Virus record (IMG/VR): IMGVR_UViG_3300032156_001766 | Span: 1 to 49,795 of that record | Reading direction: 5' to 3' (one strand) | Origin: a virus | Length of the DNA stretch: 49,795 bases | Shown here: positions 1 to 8,549 of the stretch, one piece after another | How the letters are laid out: each line of letters starts with the position of its first letter | Position numbering within the stretch: the stretch's first letter is position 1 | Notes under the pieces: generated by a model | Database searches by the model: none | What the model saw: only the letters and a program-made list of their open reading frames with translations | What the model was told of the DNA's origin: nothing | Made by a program: the position numbers and the translations under genes

Positions 1-354
1 CCTCCTGATTATCGGTGGAATTAAAATCACTTTTTCTTTATCCCGACCATGCCAGACTTTTTTGTCGTTCAGTCCAAGATAATGAGGCCCAATGAAAACA
101 TCGTCTTCAACAATTGCATTCCTCGTGATAATCGCATGCGGCCCCATTGTGACTCTATCACCTAAAATACAGCCGCCTTCAAATATACAGTAATGACCAA
201 TAACGCAGTTTTTTCCTATTCTTGTATTTGCTCTCAGCACACATCCAACTCCCAGGAAAGTACCATCACCAATGACACAGCCTTCTTCAATTACCACATG
301 AAGGCTGATTCTTGTGCCTTTCCCAAAAACCGTGCTTGGATGAACCCCTTCCAT
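1..354 (-). CDS. Left-handed beta-helix acyltransferase (partial, 3' end outside window)
   Basis: 118 residues are visible, starting MEGVHPSTVFGKG and running open off the left edge. The sequence is built from hexapeptide repeats of the I-G-x-x-x-x type (CVIGDG, TRIGKN, CVIGHY, CILGDR, VFIGPH), the signature of left-handed parallel beta-helix acyl- and acetyltransferases such as WbbJ/LpxA relatives. By family knowledge these transfer acetyl or acyl groups from CoA or ACP to sugars. The ATG shares one base with the TAA of the upstream glycosyltransferase (TAATG), so it is translationally coupled to the glycan cluster. The most likely job is acetylation of a phage or host surface sugar; the substrate cannot be read from the sequence. 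Confidence 0.8.
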   Translation of the reverse strand, partial: MEGVHPSTVFGKGTRISLHVVIEEGCVIGDGTFLGVGCVLRANTRIGKNCVIGHYCIFEGGCILGDRVTMGPHAIITRNAIVEDDVFIGPHYLGLNDKKVWHGRDKEKVILIPPIIRR

Positions 355-1142
355 TAAGTTACCTCATAAATTAAATCAGAAAATAATTCCTGATTTTTAA
401 AAAGATACTCCGGAAATGTTTCGTCGATCCGAACATATTTGACAATTCTATCCTTCGATCTTTCAGTGATGTGAACTCCGCCTTCAACAATTTCCTCTAT
501 CTTTCCAGATTCCAGGAGACTCGGATTATTCAATTCTGCATGAGCGCACGACTTTATTTTTTCCGCAATCTTCTCATGACCTCCTATCCAACTAAAATGC
601 CATGCCCCATCCCTTATTGCCTGAAATTTTCTCTGACCATTCAACCATTTAAAATTGTGAAACCCTTCGTATTGGCCGACGATTTGTCCGAAGTAACCCA
701 TGACAGGCCCACAGGTATAATCTTTTGTTACAAGGCCATTGAGGTAGTAATAGAAAAGCCAAGGATCGAAGGTCACTGGACTTTTTAGATCACTTATAAT
801 CGCTTTGATTTTTTCGGCTCTTGGTATCTCATCCATATCAGAAAGGATAATAACATCTTCCGGCTTGGCTTTATCCTCAAGTAAAGAGAATATCAGACCT
901 CTCTGCTCTCTCTCCCTTGCCCACGAATCTATTCCGGCCAACAGAACATTACCGTATATTATTTTATGCTCAAATGCTTTGAACCTCTCTGCACTCTCTT
1001 TAAAATAAAGCGGCTTCAAACTTCCTTGGTGTGTCTTTTCTGACTCAGCAATAACAAAGTAATCAACAACCGCATCTAATTCATGCATCCTGATTTCGAG
1101 CAGATCCAACTCATTAAAGAATGGAAAGCAATCAAATATCAT
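354..1142 (-). CDS. Glycosyltransferase, GT17-like
   Basis: 262 residues from the ATG that overlaps the upstream methyltransferase stop (ATGA); an ATG five codons earlier lies inside that gene and is less likely. The opening MIFDCFPFFNELDLLEIR, with E and R/H in fixed places, is characteristic of the GT17 family, named for beta-1,4-mannosyl-glycoprotein N-acetylglucosaminyltransferase. VIILSDMDEIP near residue 100 supplies the metal-binding DxD, and a WHFSWIGG motif follows. In phages and bacteria GT17 members usually sit in glycan clusters of unknown acceptor. Here it lies between a methyltransferase and an acyltransferase, all coupled. Confidence 0.85.
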   Translation of the reverse strand: MIFDCFPFFNELDLLEIRMHELDAVVDYFVIAESEKTHQGSLKPLYFKESAERFKAFEHKIIYGNVLLAGIDSWAREREQRGLIFSLLEDKAKPEDVIILSDMDEIPRAEKIKAIISDLKSPVTFDPWLFYYYLNGLVTKDYTCGPVMGYFGQIVGQYEGFHNFKWLNGQRKFQAIRDGAWHFSWIGGHEKIAEKIKSCAHAELNNPSLLESGKIEEIVEGGVHITERSKDRIVKYVRIDETFPEYLFKNQELFSDLIYEVT

Positions 1143-1726
1143 GCCATCACCATCCAATCATCTCCAACCAATTTTGATCCATTCACACGGGTTATAACTC
1201 TTTCCCCAAACACCGCATTAACCGCCCTTGCCACTCCAGCGGGGTGATCAAAATCGTGCCCTCCAATCAAACCACCTGGCTTAATCATCGGAAGCCATGA
1301 CAATATATCCCCTCTAACCATATCTTCCGCATGATCTCCATCGAGATAGACAAAATCAAATTGAAGACCAAGAATTTTCGAGACATCAGAAGACCATCCC
1401 TTGATAAAGATGATCTCCCTTTTACCATGCAATCTATGCCACGTCTCAGCAAAATTGAGGTTATTCATCTGCCCACCTGAGGCGTCCCATGAATCGATGA
1501 GAATCAACAACTTTGGATGAAGCTCATTCCATATATACTCGGCGTTGAGACCGCACTGAACCCCTATCTCTGCAATCACAAGATCATCTCTATTTTTGAA
1601 ATGATTCTTTGCAAAAAGGATTGAACCACGAGGAGTAGCCTTAACGTCAGTGACATCTCCTTCAATCTTGAAGATGGTGCCGTTAACGTTAGATGTTAAA
1701 ATTACCTTTTTAAAAACCTCTGGCAT
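1139..1726 (-). CDS. Class I SAM-dependent methyltransferase
   Basis: 195 residues. LVIAEIGVQCGLNAEYIW is a glycine-rich SAM-binding motif I. FDFVYLDGDHAEDMVRGDI followed by a WLPMIKPGGLIGGHDF segment matches the methyltransferase-24/CmcI-like family, where D and H near the carboxy end bind a metal. The start is the ATG behind a clear GGAGG nine bases upstream. Neighbours are glycosyltransferases, so O-methylation of a sugar is a reasonable guess, but this family also acts on small molecules. Confidence 0.8.
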   Translation of the reverse strand: MPEVFKKVILTSNVNGTIFKIEGDVTDVKATPRGSILFAKNHFKNRDDLVIAEIGVQCGLNAEYIWNELHPKLLILIDSWDASGGQMNNLNFAETWHRLHGKREIIFIKGWSSDVSKILGLQFDFVYLDGDHAEDMVRGDILSWLPMIKPGGLIGGHDFDHPAGVARAVNAVFGERVITRVNGSKLVGDDWMVMA

Positions 1727-1741
1727 TCAATTGCCTCCAAT

Positions 1742-1894
1742 CTAACTATATCTACGCTTAAGTAAAATAGAAATGCAAAACTTTAACCTTTTTTTAAATG
1801 GTAAACCCATAACTGCTTTCACAAAACCAACGTAGGTTTTATATACATTTATTTCGGCTTCTTTTCTAATCTTCTTCGATATTCTTCCGTTCAC
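1742..1894 (-). CDS. Small basic protein, unknown function
   Basis: 50 residues from a GTG start that overlaps the upstream stop (GTGA), with GGAGG five bases before it. A longer form from an upstream ATG at 1927 has no ribosome site and would overlap the neighbour by 37 bases. The protein is lysine/arginine-rich with a short hydrophobic stretch (KFCISILL) near its end. I do not recognise it. Confidence 0.5.
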   Translation of the reverse strand: MNGRISKKIRKEAEINVYKTYVGFVKAVMGLPFKKRLKFCISILLKRRYS

Positions 1895-2640
1895 CTCATA
1901 CCTCCTGCCAACCTTTTCGGATCCCACGTGGAGTTTTCAAGCTGCCCGAGATGCCTCATCATTGGAATGACCATAACCTTCTTCTTTTGATTGAAACCAC
2001 AGTTTGGTGAGGCCGCTCCTTTATCAAATCTCGATCTGCTGTAGCACCCGGTAAACCAGACATCTAAATTTGATCCCTTTCCGTCACTTGGAAATCCAAT
2101 CGGATGACCATCGGGATTAAATCTCGGCACCTGTCCTATCGACTCCCAAAACTTCTTCTCGGCTATAACGTTTGGGAAACCCTGAGAAGCTTTGATAAGT
2201 ATTTTTCTGCTCCTCCAGTCGATTGATTCAAGGGTTGGATGCTCGATGCAATCAAAGCCTGAAAAAAATCCGATGTTGTATTTCTCCTTCAACTCCTCAT
2301 ATGCTTCAAGAAGAATCCCAAGCCACTCGTCTTCCAAGATCTCCACATCGTCTTGGAAATAACAAAGGTAAGGAAAATCTTCATAAAAGTTGTCATACCA
2401 CTTGGCTTCTGACCACAGGAGATTAAACCCATATCGAACGCCATGTCGTTTCTTACTAAGCGAAACATGGCAAAGATTCTCATGACTCAATCGGGATAGG
2501 TACTCCGGAGTCTCGTCCGTCGAGCAATCGTCAATGATGAAGAGCCTGTAAGGAATGTCCTGCGTCTTTTTAAATAGACTATCTAAGGTCTTCTTTAAAA
2601 ATTCAACCCGATTATAGGTCGTCATTAAAATATCGATCAT
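1891..2640 (-). CDS. Glycosyltransferase family 2 (GT-A fold)
   Basis: 249 residues. MIDILMTTYNRVEFLKKTL and FIIDDCSTDETPEYL are the classic GT2 nucleotide-sugar binding start, and CYFQDDVEILEDEW carries the DxD-type metal site. The ATG overlaps the upstream deacetylase stop (ATGA). Family 2 enzymes transfer a sugar from a nucleotide donor with inversion. Donor and acceptor cannot be told. It belongs to the coupled glycan cluster behind the capsid gene. Confidence 0.88.
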   Translation of the reverse strand: MIDILMTTYNRVEFLKKTLDSLFKKTQDIPYRLFIIDDCSTDETPEYLSRLSHENLCHVSLSKKRHGVRYGFNLLWSEAKWYDNFYEDFPYLCYFQDDVEILEDEWLGILLEAYEELKEKYNIGFFSGFDCIEHPTLESIDWRSRKILIKASQGFPNVIAEKKFWESIGQVPRFNPDGHPIGFPSDGKGSNLDVWFTGCYSRSRFDKGAASPNCGFNQKKKVMVIPMMRHLGQLENSTWDPKRLAGGMR

Positions 2641-3197
2641 TTCTCAATCGCCTCGGATACAAACATAAACTCTTGGTCTGGAGACCATCTTCTCAGAAGC
2701 ATTCGCAAGTCTTTCTTCACCCAGTTGTCCTCAGCATCTCCTGCATGACTGTGCCAGGCGTCATACTTTCTTCCATAGATATAAAAGCCATTAGAACAGG
2801 ACTGAGCAAAAGAATGAAAGTGTTTCCTATGAAGAGCAACCCACAATCCTAACTCGTTACATATCTCCACTCCGGCCTTGTTGATTCTCCATCCCGGTGC
2901 CTTAAATCCTTTGACAAAGGTCGTAAAATCAATTCTGGAAAAAAAGCCAAGGATCTCGTCCCTTGAAAGAAGCAGCATCTCATCGTTCGAGTTATGCTTA
3001 AATCCATGCACGGCTATCTCTACCCAGTCAAGTTTTTTCATCTCATTAAGATGATCAGGGCTTGTCTTAAAAGGAATCGTAAAAAGTGTGACCTTAAATT
3101 TTGGGTATTTTTCCTTTAGAGCAAACATCTCTTCAACACAACGATAATGCCTGTCGCTAAAATCATCAATGTGAAAAACTGTTTTTCCATTATTCAT
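2637..3197 (-). CDS. Polysaccharide deacetylase-like protein (NodB fold)
   Basis: 186 residues from the ATG that has GGAG eight bases upstream and follows the neighbour's stop; an ATG six codons earlier overlaps that gene. FHIDDFSDRH gives the catalytic and metal-binding Asp pair, VEIAVHGFKHN the HxxxH metal motif, and KAPGWRIN the arginine-bearing third motif of carbohydrate esterase family 4. It is shorter than most family members. It probably removes N-acetyl groups from a sugar. Lying between two glycosyltransferases, it would tailor the same glycan. Confidence 0.8.
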   Translation of the reverse strand: MNNGKTVFHIDDFSDRHYRCVEEMFALKEKYPKFKVTLFTIPFKTSPDHLNEMKKLDWVEIAVHGFKHNSNDEMLLLSRDEILGFFSRIDFTTFVKGFKAPGWRINKAGVEICNELGLWVALHRKHFHSFAQSCSNGFYIYGRKYDAWHSHAGDAEDNWVKKDLRMLLRRWSPDQEFMFVSEAIEK

Positions 3198-3199
3198 TC

Positions 3200-4012
3200 T
3201 TAAATCTCCATCCACAAACCAAGACCATACCTATCAATCAACTCACCGGTAATTTCGACCTTCTGATTATATCTTTCCTTATCTATCTCAAGTCTTCCCG
3301 AAAGGTTATTTCCCGTATTGGTGACGATACAATATGCAAAATCAAGGTTACGTAATGGTATAAAATCTTTCGCCGCTCGACCTTTAAAGAGAGAGTGGTC
3401 AGAATTCATATAGAACCACTCCGGAGATAATCTTTTGTTCTCACCAATTTTAAACTTCAAGGCATGACAGGTGGTTGAATAAGGGTAACGATGAATTGCC
3501 ACCTCTTTCTTTTTTGGGTCAAACATATGACATGTCATGTTATAGACCGCTTTCACCCCTTCTTTTTCAAGGTCATGTATCCTTTTGATCGTGTCTCTTG
3601 CAAGCAGGTCATCAGAGTCCATCCGGAGAAGCCAGAAGTCCATCAGTCCTTCCTTGTAGTAGGCCCATCGAACGGCTTCAATTACCGAATTCTCAAGCTT
3701 TCGGCTCAGATCATCTTCTCCGCTTCCGTATGGGGAGGATTCATAAAAAATTTCTTCGTCCACGACACTCGGCCTCTTTAGTGGAATCCTTGTGAAAGTC
3801 ATTTTAACATCAGACTCAAGAGCCATTGGACACCACTCAATGAATTGATCATCGGCCTTTGTCTTAGGTCGGTCGTGATAAGAAAGAAAGAGTTTAAAGT
3901 TCGCATCTGTTTGCTGTCTCAGAGAATTGATGAAACCTTCAAAGGTCTTCTCCATCATCTCTTGATCTGGATACATCCGCCTTGCTCCAAGTCCCGAAAG
4001 AATAAGGATCAT
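3200..4012 (-). CDS. GT-A type glycosyltransferase, putative rhamnosyl-like
   Basis: 270 residues. The centre holds WLLRMDSDDLLARDTI, a DxD motif in the setting seen in GT2-like putative rhamnosyltransferases. The amino end (SGLGARRMYPD, then SLRQQTDANFKLFLSYHDR) fits the same group, where an opening strand is followed by a stretch of the form 'S...Q..xxF.L'. It starts a few bases after the upstream glycosyltransferase stop without a strong ribosome site, so coupling is likely. The exact sugar is unknown. Confidence 0.7.
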   Translation of the reverse strand: MILILSGLGARRMYPDQEMMEKTFEGFINSLRQQTDANFKLFLSYHDRPKTKADDQFIEWCPMALESDVKMTFTRIPLKRPSVVDEEIFYESSPYGSGEDDLSRKLENSVIEAVRWAYYKEGLMDFWLLRMDSDDLLARDTIKRIHDLEKEGVKAVYNMTCHMFDPKKKEVAIHRYPYSTTCHALKFKIGENKRLSPEWFYMNSDHSLFKGRAAKDFIPLRNLDFAYCIVTNTGNNLSGRLEIDKERYNQKVEITGELIDRYGLGLWMEI

Positions 4013-4016
4013 CGCT

Positions 4017-5339
4017 TCACACCGCGCATATTGCCTCGTGAAATTCAGGAACCACCTTTACTGAATTGACTCTCTTCATTCTGTCATCGATCTCGAGCCA
4101 GAAGAGATACGGGGCTTTTTCCAACCACTCTCGAATGACAATCCCACTGGTCAGGTTTACGTTGAAACCTTTACTACCCCAACTTCGAGCTCCCACCATC
4201 TTATTCATTACGATCTCACATCCACAAAGTGCTGCTTCCCAAATAACTCGCTCATTGGCCCCCCATCCATCGAGAAGATGGACCAAATATTGATAAGCGG
4301 AATAGACTTCTGGCATCTTCTCATAGGGAACCATGGAGGATATTTTTACGTTATCCCCGTGCACAGGAGGTCCTCCATTGGATAAGACTGTAAATGCAAT
4401 TTCCGGATGAGCGGTAATGTAGGTCTGAAGATTCTTCCATGATTTAAAATTTCGAACATTACATATTAGAGCTGTATTAGTCTTTCTCTCAATTGATGAA
4501 ATTAAATGAAAGAAGTCAACGTCAATCGCAAGAGGAAGACAAATCCCCTCACATCCAAGAATCTGCCGATGATTATCTAAATGGATCGGCGATAAGAAAA
4601 CATTAAGGATTGAATTTGCGAAAAGCTTTCTTGAGAACTCTGGCCTACTAAGTTCCCGGTGATCATGCTCATATTTTACGTAGGGCTTCATTCCATGCGA
4701 GATGAATTCATCAATGACTTTTATTTGAGAAGAATCAAAAGCCCAAATGTTATTGAAGATAACGAGGTCAGCCTTCTCAAACTCAGATTTTAAGTTGACA
4801 ACTTTAGGGGTGAATACTGAGATGCTAAACCCGCAATCAATTCCTACCTTAATAACGAGTTCATTACTTATCTCTGCGCCGCCACGGATTGAGGAGTCCT
4901 GTATCCATGCTACCGTCTTTTTTTTTACACCCTTTGTTTCATAAGAGGATGTAAAACCACTTGGCAACATCATCTTGTTGTCATACCCTTGACCGGGTCC
5001 ACTCCTCATGATCTTCCACTTTCCTGCCTTTTCTCCACGGTCAGCATCTTTTTGGCTATAAGTACCGTATTTTCCGTACGAACGGATAAGCGCTTGCTCA
5101 AGATACTCAACCATTATCAGACCTGCGTTATTAATCATAAGACTTCCTTCTTTGTTTCTTCTTCTTCTTATGATACACAAACCCCGAGCTTCCATTGCAA
5201 TGGCTTTGTCGATATCGACAAACTTTCCGGCTGGATCGTTAGCTCTTAAAGCAGAGTCGACCATATCAATTCTCACCATACTGCCATCTTCTGTCGTTTC
5301 AAAATTACTTACATCCACCATATTAATCATGACCTTCAT
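4017..5339 (-). CDS. Glycosyltransferase (GT4/GT-B-like) with unrelated amino-terminal extension
   Basis: 440 residues. From about residue 140 (VAWIQDSSIRGGAEISNE) the protein follows the GT-B pattern: GGAE near the start, VRNFKSWKN before the sugar-nucleotide lobe, and E..LCGCEIV with G-A-R-S-W in the carboxy lobe, as in retaining GT4 enzymes. Residues 1 to about 135 do not look like a glycosyltransferase and include a short repeat-like basic patch (IIRRRR). They may be a separate virion or adaptor-like domain. It is the first gene after the capsid gene, separated by a GC-rich hairpin. Several ATGs lie near the start and the first is chosen tentatively. Confidence 0.7.
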   Translation of the reverse strand: MKVMINMVDVSNFETTEDGSMVRIDMVDSALRANDPAGKFVDIDKAIAMEARGLCIIRRRRNKEGSLMINNAGLIMVEYLEQALIRSYGKYGTYSQKDADRGEKAGKWKIMRSGPGQGYDNKMMLPSGFTSSYETKGVKKKTVAWIQDSSIRGGAEISNELVIKVGIDCGFSISVFTPKVVNLKSEFEKADLVIFNNIWAFDSSQIKVIDEFISHGMKPYVKYEHDHRELSRPEFSRKLFANSILNVFLSPIHLDNHRQILGCEGICLPLAIDVDFFHLISSIERKTNTALICNVRNFKSWKNLQTYITAHPEIAFTVLSNGGPPVHGDNVKISSMVPYEKMPEVYSAYQYLVHLLDGWGANERVIWEAALCGCEIVMNKMVGARSWGSKGFNVNLTSGIVIREWLEKAPYLFWLEIDDRMKRVNSVKVVPEFHEAICAV

Positions 5340-5360
5340 TCCTCACTAATAGATTAATAA

Positions 5361-5389
5361 CTGGCAGGCTATTCAGACCCGCCTGCCAG
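5361..5389 (-). terminator. GC-rich hairpin between capsid and glycan cluster
   Basis: CTGGCAGGC at 5361-5369 and GCCTGCCAG at 5381-5389 form a perfect 9-bp stem with an 11-base loop. On the minus strand it follows the capsid gene and is trailed by TTATTAATCTATT, which is T-rich but not a clean run. It probably acts as a partial terminator or an mRNA 3' end that sets capsid expression above the glycan genes. Confidence 0.55.
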
Positions 5390-5424
5390 GGGGCTAAGAG
5401 AAAAGAAGGCAGCGGAGAAAACTC

Positions 5425-6702
5425 TTATGACTCAGGCGTGCTGTCCAATACTGAGAAAGCAATACTCACGCCGGGTTTACCATCCTGCCGCATCACAAAC
5501 CGAATGGCTGTTGCATCGTACTCAAAATAACGTTCCTTGCTCAGGTCAATTGTCATCTCCTGACGAACGGCCCACATATAAAAGCCAAGATCCCCAAGAA
5601 TGATATCTCCCATGAGACCAAGACCAGGAACGTTTCTGGTTTTGGCAATCGGATAATCCAGAATGGTTGGAGTCTGCCCCATTGGATAAATATCTCGATA
5701 CACAGGCTGCCCAACCGTATCCTTCTGCTTACGCAAAGCATTGAGGGTTGCCCTTCTGGAAAGCCAAGTCAAATCGATGAAGTTCTCATCAATAGCAGAC
5801 TCCAGGTTAAGAATGTCGTCATACTTAACTTGGAGGTTGGTCGTTCTTCCAACTATGTTAATAGCACCATCTGCTAAGATTCCTGTCATCTGACCAAGCA
5901 ACCCTGTCCCTGCAATGACCTCCGATTCAGTCTTGTACTGGAAGGCCCGGACAAACACCCCTGTAATGTAATTAATGATACTAATGGCTGAGTCCATAAC
6001 CAGCTCATCAGACAAGGGGCAAAGACCAATCAGCTTCTTGGCAGTAAATTCCTTGTAGGTCAAGGAAGGCTCTGTGATCTTCTTGGAGGTTAACTCGTCT
6101 GGATGATAGAGCACAATGCCTCCAAAATATGACCCTGCTGACTGGGAAAGCTGAGGAATTCTCGTGGTCATAGAACCCATTGGAATTCTCCACAGCTTAG
6201 GAAGGATTGCAGACTGGGCCGTCGCAAACTCGATCACCGTGGCAAGGAATTCAATTGGAACTAAAGCTCCGGCGTCGGTCGTGGTAAGACCCGACATCGT
6301 ATCCTTTTTATTCCAATCCATAACTTCCTTGTTCCAATCCTGCAACCCGAAAGGAGAACTGAACTTCTGTTTGCAATGTTCCGCAAACTTCTGCATCACA
6401 GGAGAGAGCCTTAAGAACGGCCCTCCTGAAGACATAAGCACTCTTCCAAGGGTGGCTCCATCCACCTGTCCTCCCCTCTTGTTTGAAAAATCTTTGTAGA
6501 AGAAAGACGTATCAACAACTGTCTTTCCTTCTTTGTCCATGAGGTTTCCATCTCCTCCGGTAAAAATTTCCTTCTTTTCTACTTCCAGAGCTGACTTCAC
6601 CTCGCTTTTGATAGCCTGAACTGTTCCCTCTCGGATAGCTGTTTCAAGGGCACCCGTGTCCAGGTAAAACTTACTATCCTTTTCCACCAACTGAAGTTCC
6701 AT
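5425..6702 (-). CDS. Major capsid protein, HK97 fold
   Basis: 425 residues. After an amino-terminal region that looks like a scaffold-type delta segment, the body carries HK97 capsid features: TTDAGALVPIEFLATVIEF before the core, then MTTRIPQLSQSAGSYFGGI, LIGLCPLSDELVMDSA and a carboxy-terminal ILGDLGFYMWAVRQEM segment as in phage_capsid family proteins. The start has GGAGG eight bases upstream. Position directly after portal and protease is the normal order. The protein probably loses its amino-terminal segment to the protease. Confidence 0.93.
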   Translation of the reverse strand: MELQLVEKDSKFYLDTGALETAIREGTVQAIKSEVKSALEVEKKEIFTGGDGNLMDKEGKTVVDTSFFYKDFSNKRGGQVDGATLGRVLMSSGGPFLRLSPVMQKFAEHCKQKFSSPFGLQDWNKEVMDWNKKDTMSGLTTTDAGALVPIEFLATVIEFATAQSAILPKLWRIPMGSMTTRIPQLSQSAGSYFGGIVLYHPDELTSKKITEPSLTYKEFTAKKLIGLCPLSDELVMDSAISIINYITGVFVRAFQYKTESEVIAGTGLLGQMTGILADGAINIVGRTTNLQVKYDDILNLESAIDENFIDLTWLSRRATLNALRKQKDTVGQPVYRDIYPMGQTPTILDYPIAKTRNVPGLGLMGDIILGDLGFYMWAVRQEMTIDLSKERYFEYDATAIRFVMRQDGKPGVSIAFSVLDSTPES

Positions 6703-6730
6703 AACAATTTCCTCCTTGAATTTTATTTTC

Positions 6731-8536
6731 TTACTTTACTTTCCCTCGTAGTCGATCCATCTCTTCCTTGACGATTTCTGGAATCTTCTTGATTACTTCT
6801 CCAATTTGGATGACTACGGGCTCAAGCATTTCGGATAACTGCTTTTTCCGGTCTTGCTCGGCTTTCTTCCTATCTCCTTCGGTAAAAATGACAATCTTTC
6901 TCGGTTCCGGTGGATGAACGGCTGGCAACTCTTTTCCCACTTCCGGTTCAGCGGGAGGAGCTTCTCGCAAGCCATACTTTACGGCAACCTGTTTAATTGC
7001 CTCATCAATATCCTTTTCAAACGCCTCCTTTTGTTCTTTTATCAAACTGGCACCAAGAGAGTGGACTTCGTATCTTTCAGTCTGGTTGTCCCACCTTATG
7101 GTCTGACCTCGACTATGAAAATGGTTTCCATCATGCATAAAATAATGCAGATCTTTTTCGTCGTGGCTCCCTCCTCCTTCCATCTCAGGTTCCATCATAT
7201 GAAAAGCCCACTTGCCAGAGATGGAACCTATTTCCTTGCACTGAATCAAAGTCGCACTGCAATATTTCATCATCTCTCGCTCGACAAAAAGCCACATCTT
7301 CTGCTTCATGATATCTGCGTCTGTCATCCTTTGGTCAACCCAAATCTCCGGCTCAGGGATAAAGTCGAACACATAATGGTGGCCCCCATGAATAAAATCC
7401 TCTGTCCCGTTGTCCTTTCGTACTGCATCGGCATCCACCATAACAAACCCCACATCCTCGTCAGATTCTGGATCGAAGGGAAGCTCTTCTGCATCACCGT
7501 CGGTTGTTTGCTTATCTTCCAAAGCATCTTTCTTTTCCGGTTTCGGTTTATTACACCTTTTACACAAGCCTTTATCGTCAACTTCCCCGTCGCAGGAGCA
7601 TACCTCGTCAGCCTTGCACTTGGGACACACATACTCAAAATCCAAGACGCAAGACTTCTCACACTCGGTCTTCAGGTCAAACATCTCCGCCCATGCAATC
7701 CCCATCGTCTCTCCGCACTTCTCACATTTCTCTGAAGCGGGTTCAAACAGCTTACACTTATACTTGTGATCCTTGATCCAGGCTCTGGCTTCAGCAGCCG
7801 TAAACTTACTCTTAGTCAATCGTATGGCCTGAAGCTCCACAGGCTTCCCACCCCCCTGAACCCCCCAGATGGCGTGAATGCCTTTGCCGAACTTATCGTT
7901 CTGACGCCGGATGCGAATGTATTTGTCTGGATCTTCCAACCGGCAGGCGTGCTCGTTGGGGTAGGGTTTCTCTTCCCAGGGGCCTTCGTCCTTCTTCCAA
8001 CCAACAAGCTCTCCAAACCGATCCTCTTCCTCTGGAATCATTTTAAAAAGGAAGGACTCGACTTCTCCCGTCTGAGCATCCGGCTGCATCGGCACTCCGA
8101 CAATTGAATACTCCAGAAGCTCCCACTCATAGACGTGACGGATATCTCCTTTTACTTCAACCTTACCCTCCATCGGTCTCCATCCCACAGACCAGTTGGG
8201 CATATACCCTTCGCTCGTTTTCTTAAAGAGCCTCTTGCCAAGGTCGTCGGGAAAGAATTGCGTCTTGCACTCGATACCATTTCTGTCCTTAAACTTTGCC
8301 ACCTTAATTGAAATAGGTTTGGCTATTGGCTCCATCCCCATCTCACCCCAGCCATGTTGCTGAAGGACAACGGGTCTCCCAAACATAACCATGCCTGCCC
8401 CCTTACTGTTCTTGGCGGCATAGAGGATATCTCCTCCCCTGTCGGGCAACTCGCTGGAGATAAAGTGAACAACCGACAAATCCTTTTCATCATATTCCTT
8501 GATTTCTGAGTCGCAGACTTTTCTTTGGATAGCCAT
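6731..8536 (-). CDS. HK97-type prohead protease with long zinc-ribbon extension
   Basis: 601 residues from the ATG with AAGGAGG just upstream; an upstream in-frame start would overlap the portal gene. Residues 1 to about 155 are the U35/S78-type prohead protease: HFISSELPDRGGDIL, the catalytic-type His in LQQHGWG (about residue 61) and Ser in MPNWSVGW (about 116), then ELLEYSIVGVPMQPDA. Most family members stop soon after. Here a linker containing NEHACRLEDPDKY leads to a cysteine-rich stretch (about 271-328, several CxxC pairs, likely two zinc ribbons), an acidic middle and a charged helical tail. The protease matures the capsid; the extension may be a scaffold. Confidence 0.88.
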   Translation of the reverse strand: MAIQRKVCDSEIKEYDEKDLSVVHFISSELPDRGGDILYAAKNSKGAGMVMFGRPVVLQQHGWGEMGMEPIAKPISIKVAKFKDRNGIECKTQFFPDDLGKRLFKKTSEGYMPNWSVGWRPMEGKVEVKGDIRHVYEWELLEYSIVGVPMQPDAQTGEVESFLFKMIPEEEDRFGELVGWKKDEGPWEEKPYPNEHACRLEDPDKYIRIRRQNDKFGKGIHAIWGVQGGGKPVELQAIRLTKSKFTAAEARAWIKDHKYKCKLFEPASEKCEKCGETMGIAWAEMFDLKTECEKSCVLDFEYVCPKCKADEVCSCDGEVDDKGLCKRCNKPKPEKKDALEDKQTTDGDAEELPFDPESDEDVGFVMVDADAVRKDNGTEDFIHGGHHYVFDFIPEPEIWVDQRMTDADIMKQKMWLFVEREMMKYCSATLIQCKEIGSISGKWAFHMMEPEMEGGGSHDEKDLHYFMHDGNHFHSRGQTIRWDNQTERYEVHSLGASLIKEQKEAFEKDIDEAIKQVAVKYGLREAPPAEPEVGKELPAVHPPEPRKIVIFTEGDRKKAEQDRKKQLSEMLEPVVIQIGEVIKKIPEIVKEEMDRLRGKVK

Positions 8537-8549
8537 AATGTCCTCCTTT

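Noticed and set aside
5361-5389. Riboswitch between capsid and glycan genes
   Set aside because: The element is a single simple stem of 29 bases, too small for any aptamer; a terminator-like hairpin explains it.
6854-7735. 293-codon ORF on the plus strand opposite the prohead protease gene
   Set aside because: It is a shadow of the protease gene: no ribosome site, no recognisable domain, and it is the only long gene that would point right in a window where every other gene points left.
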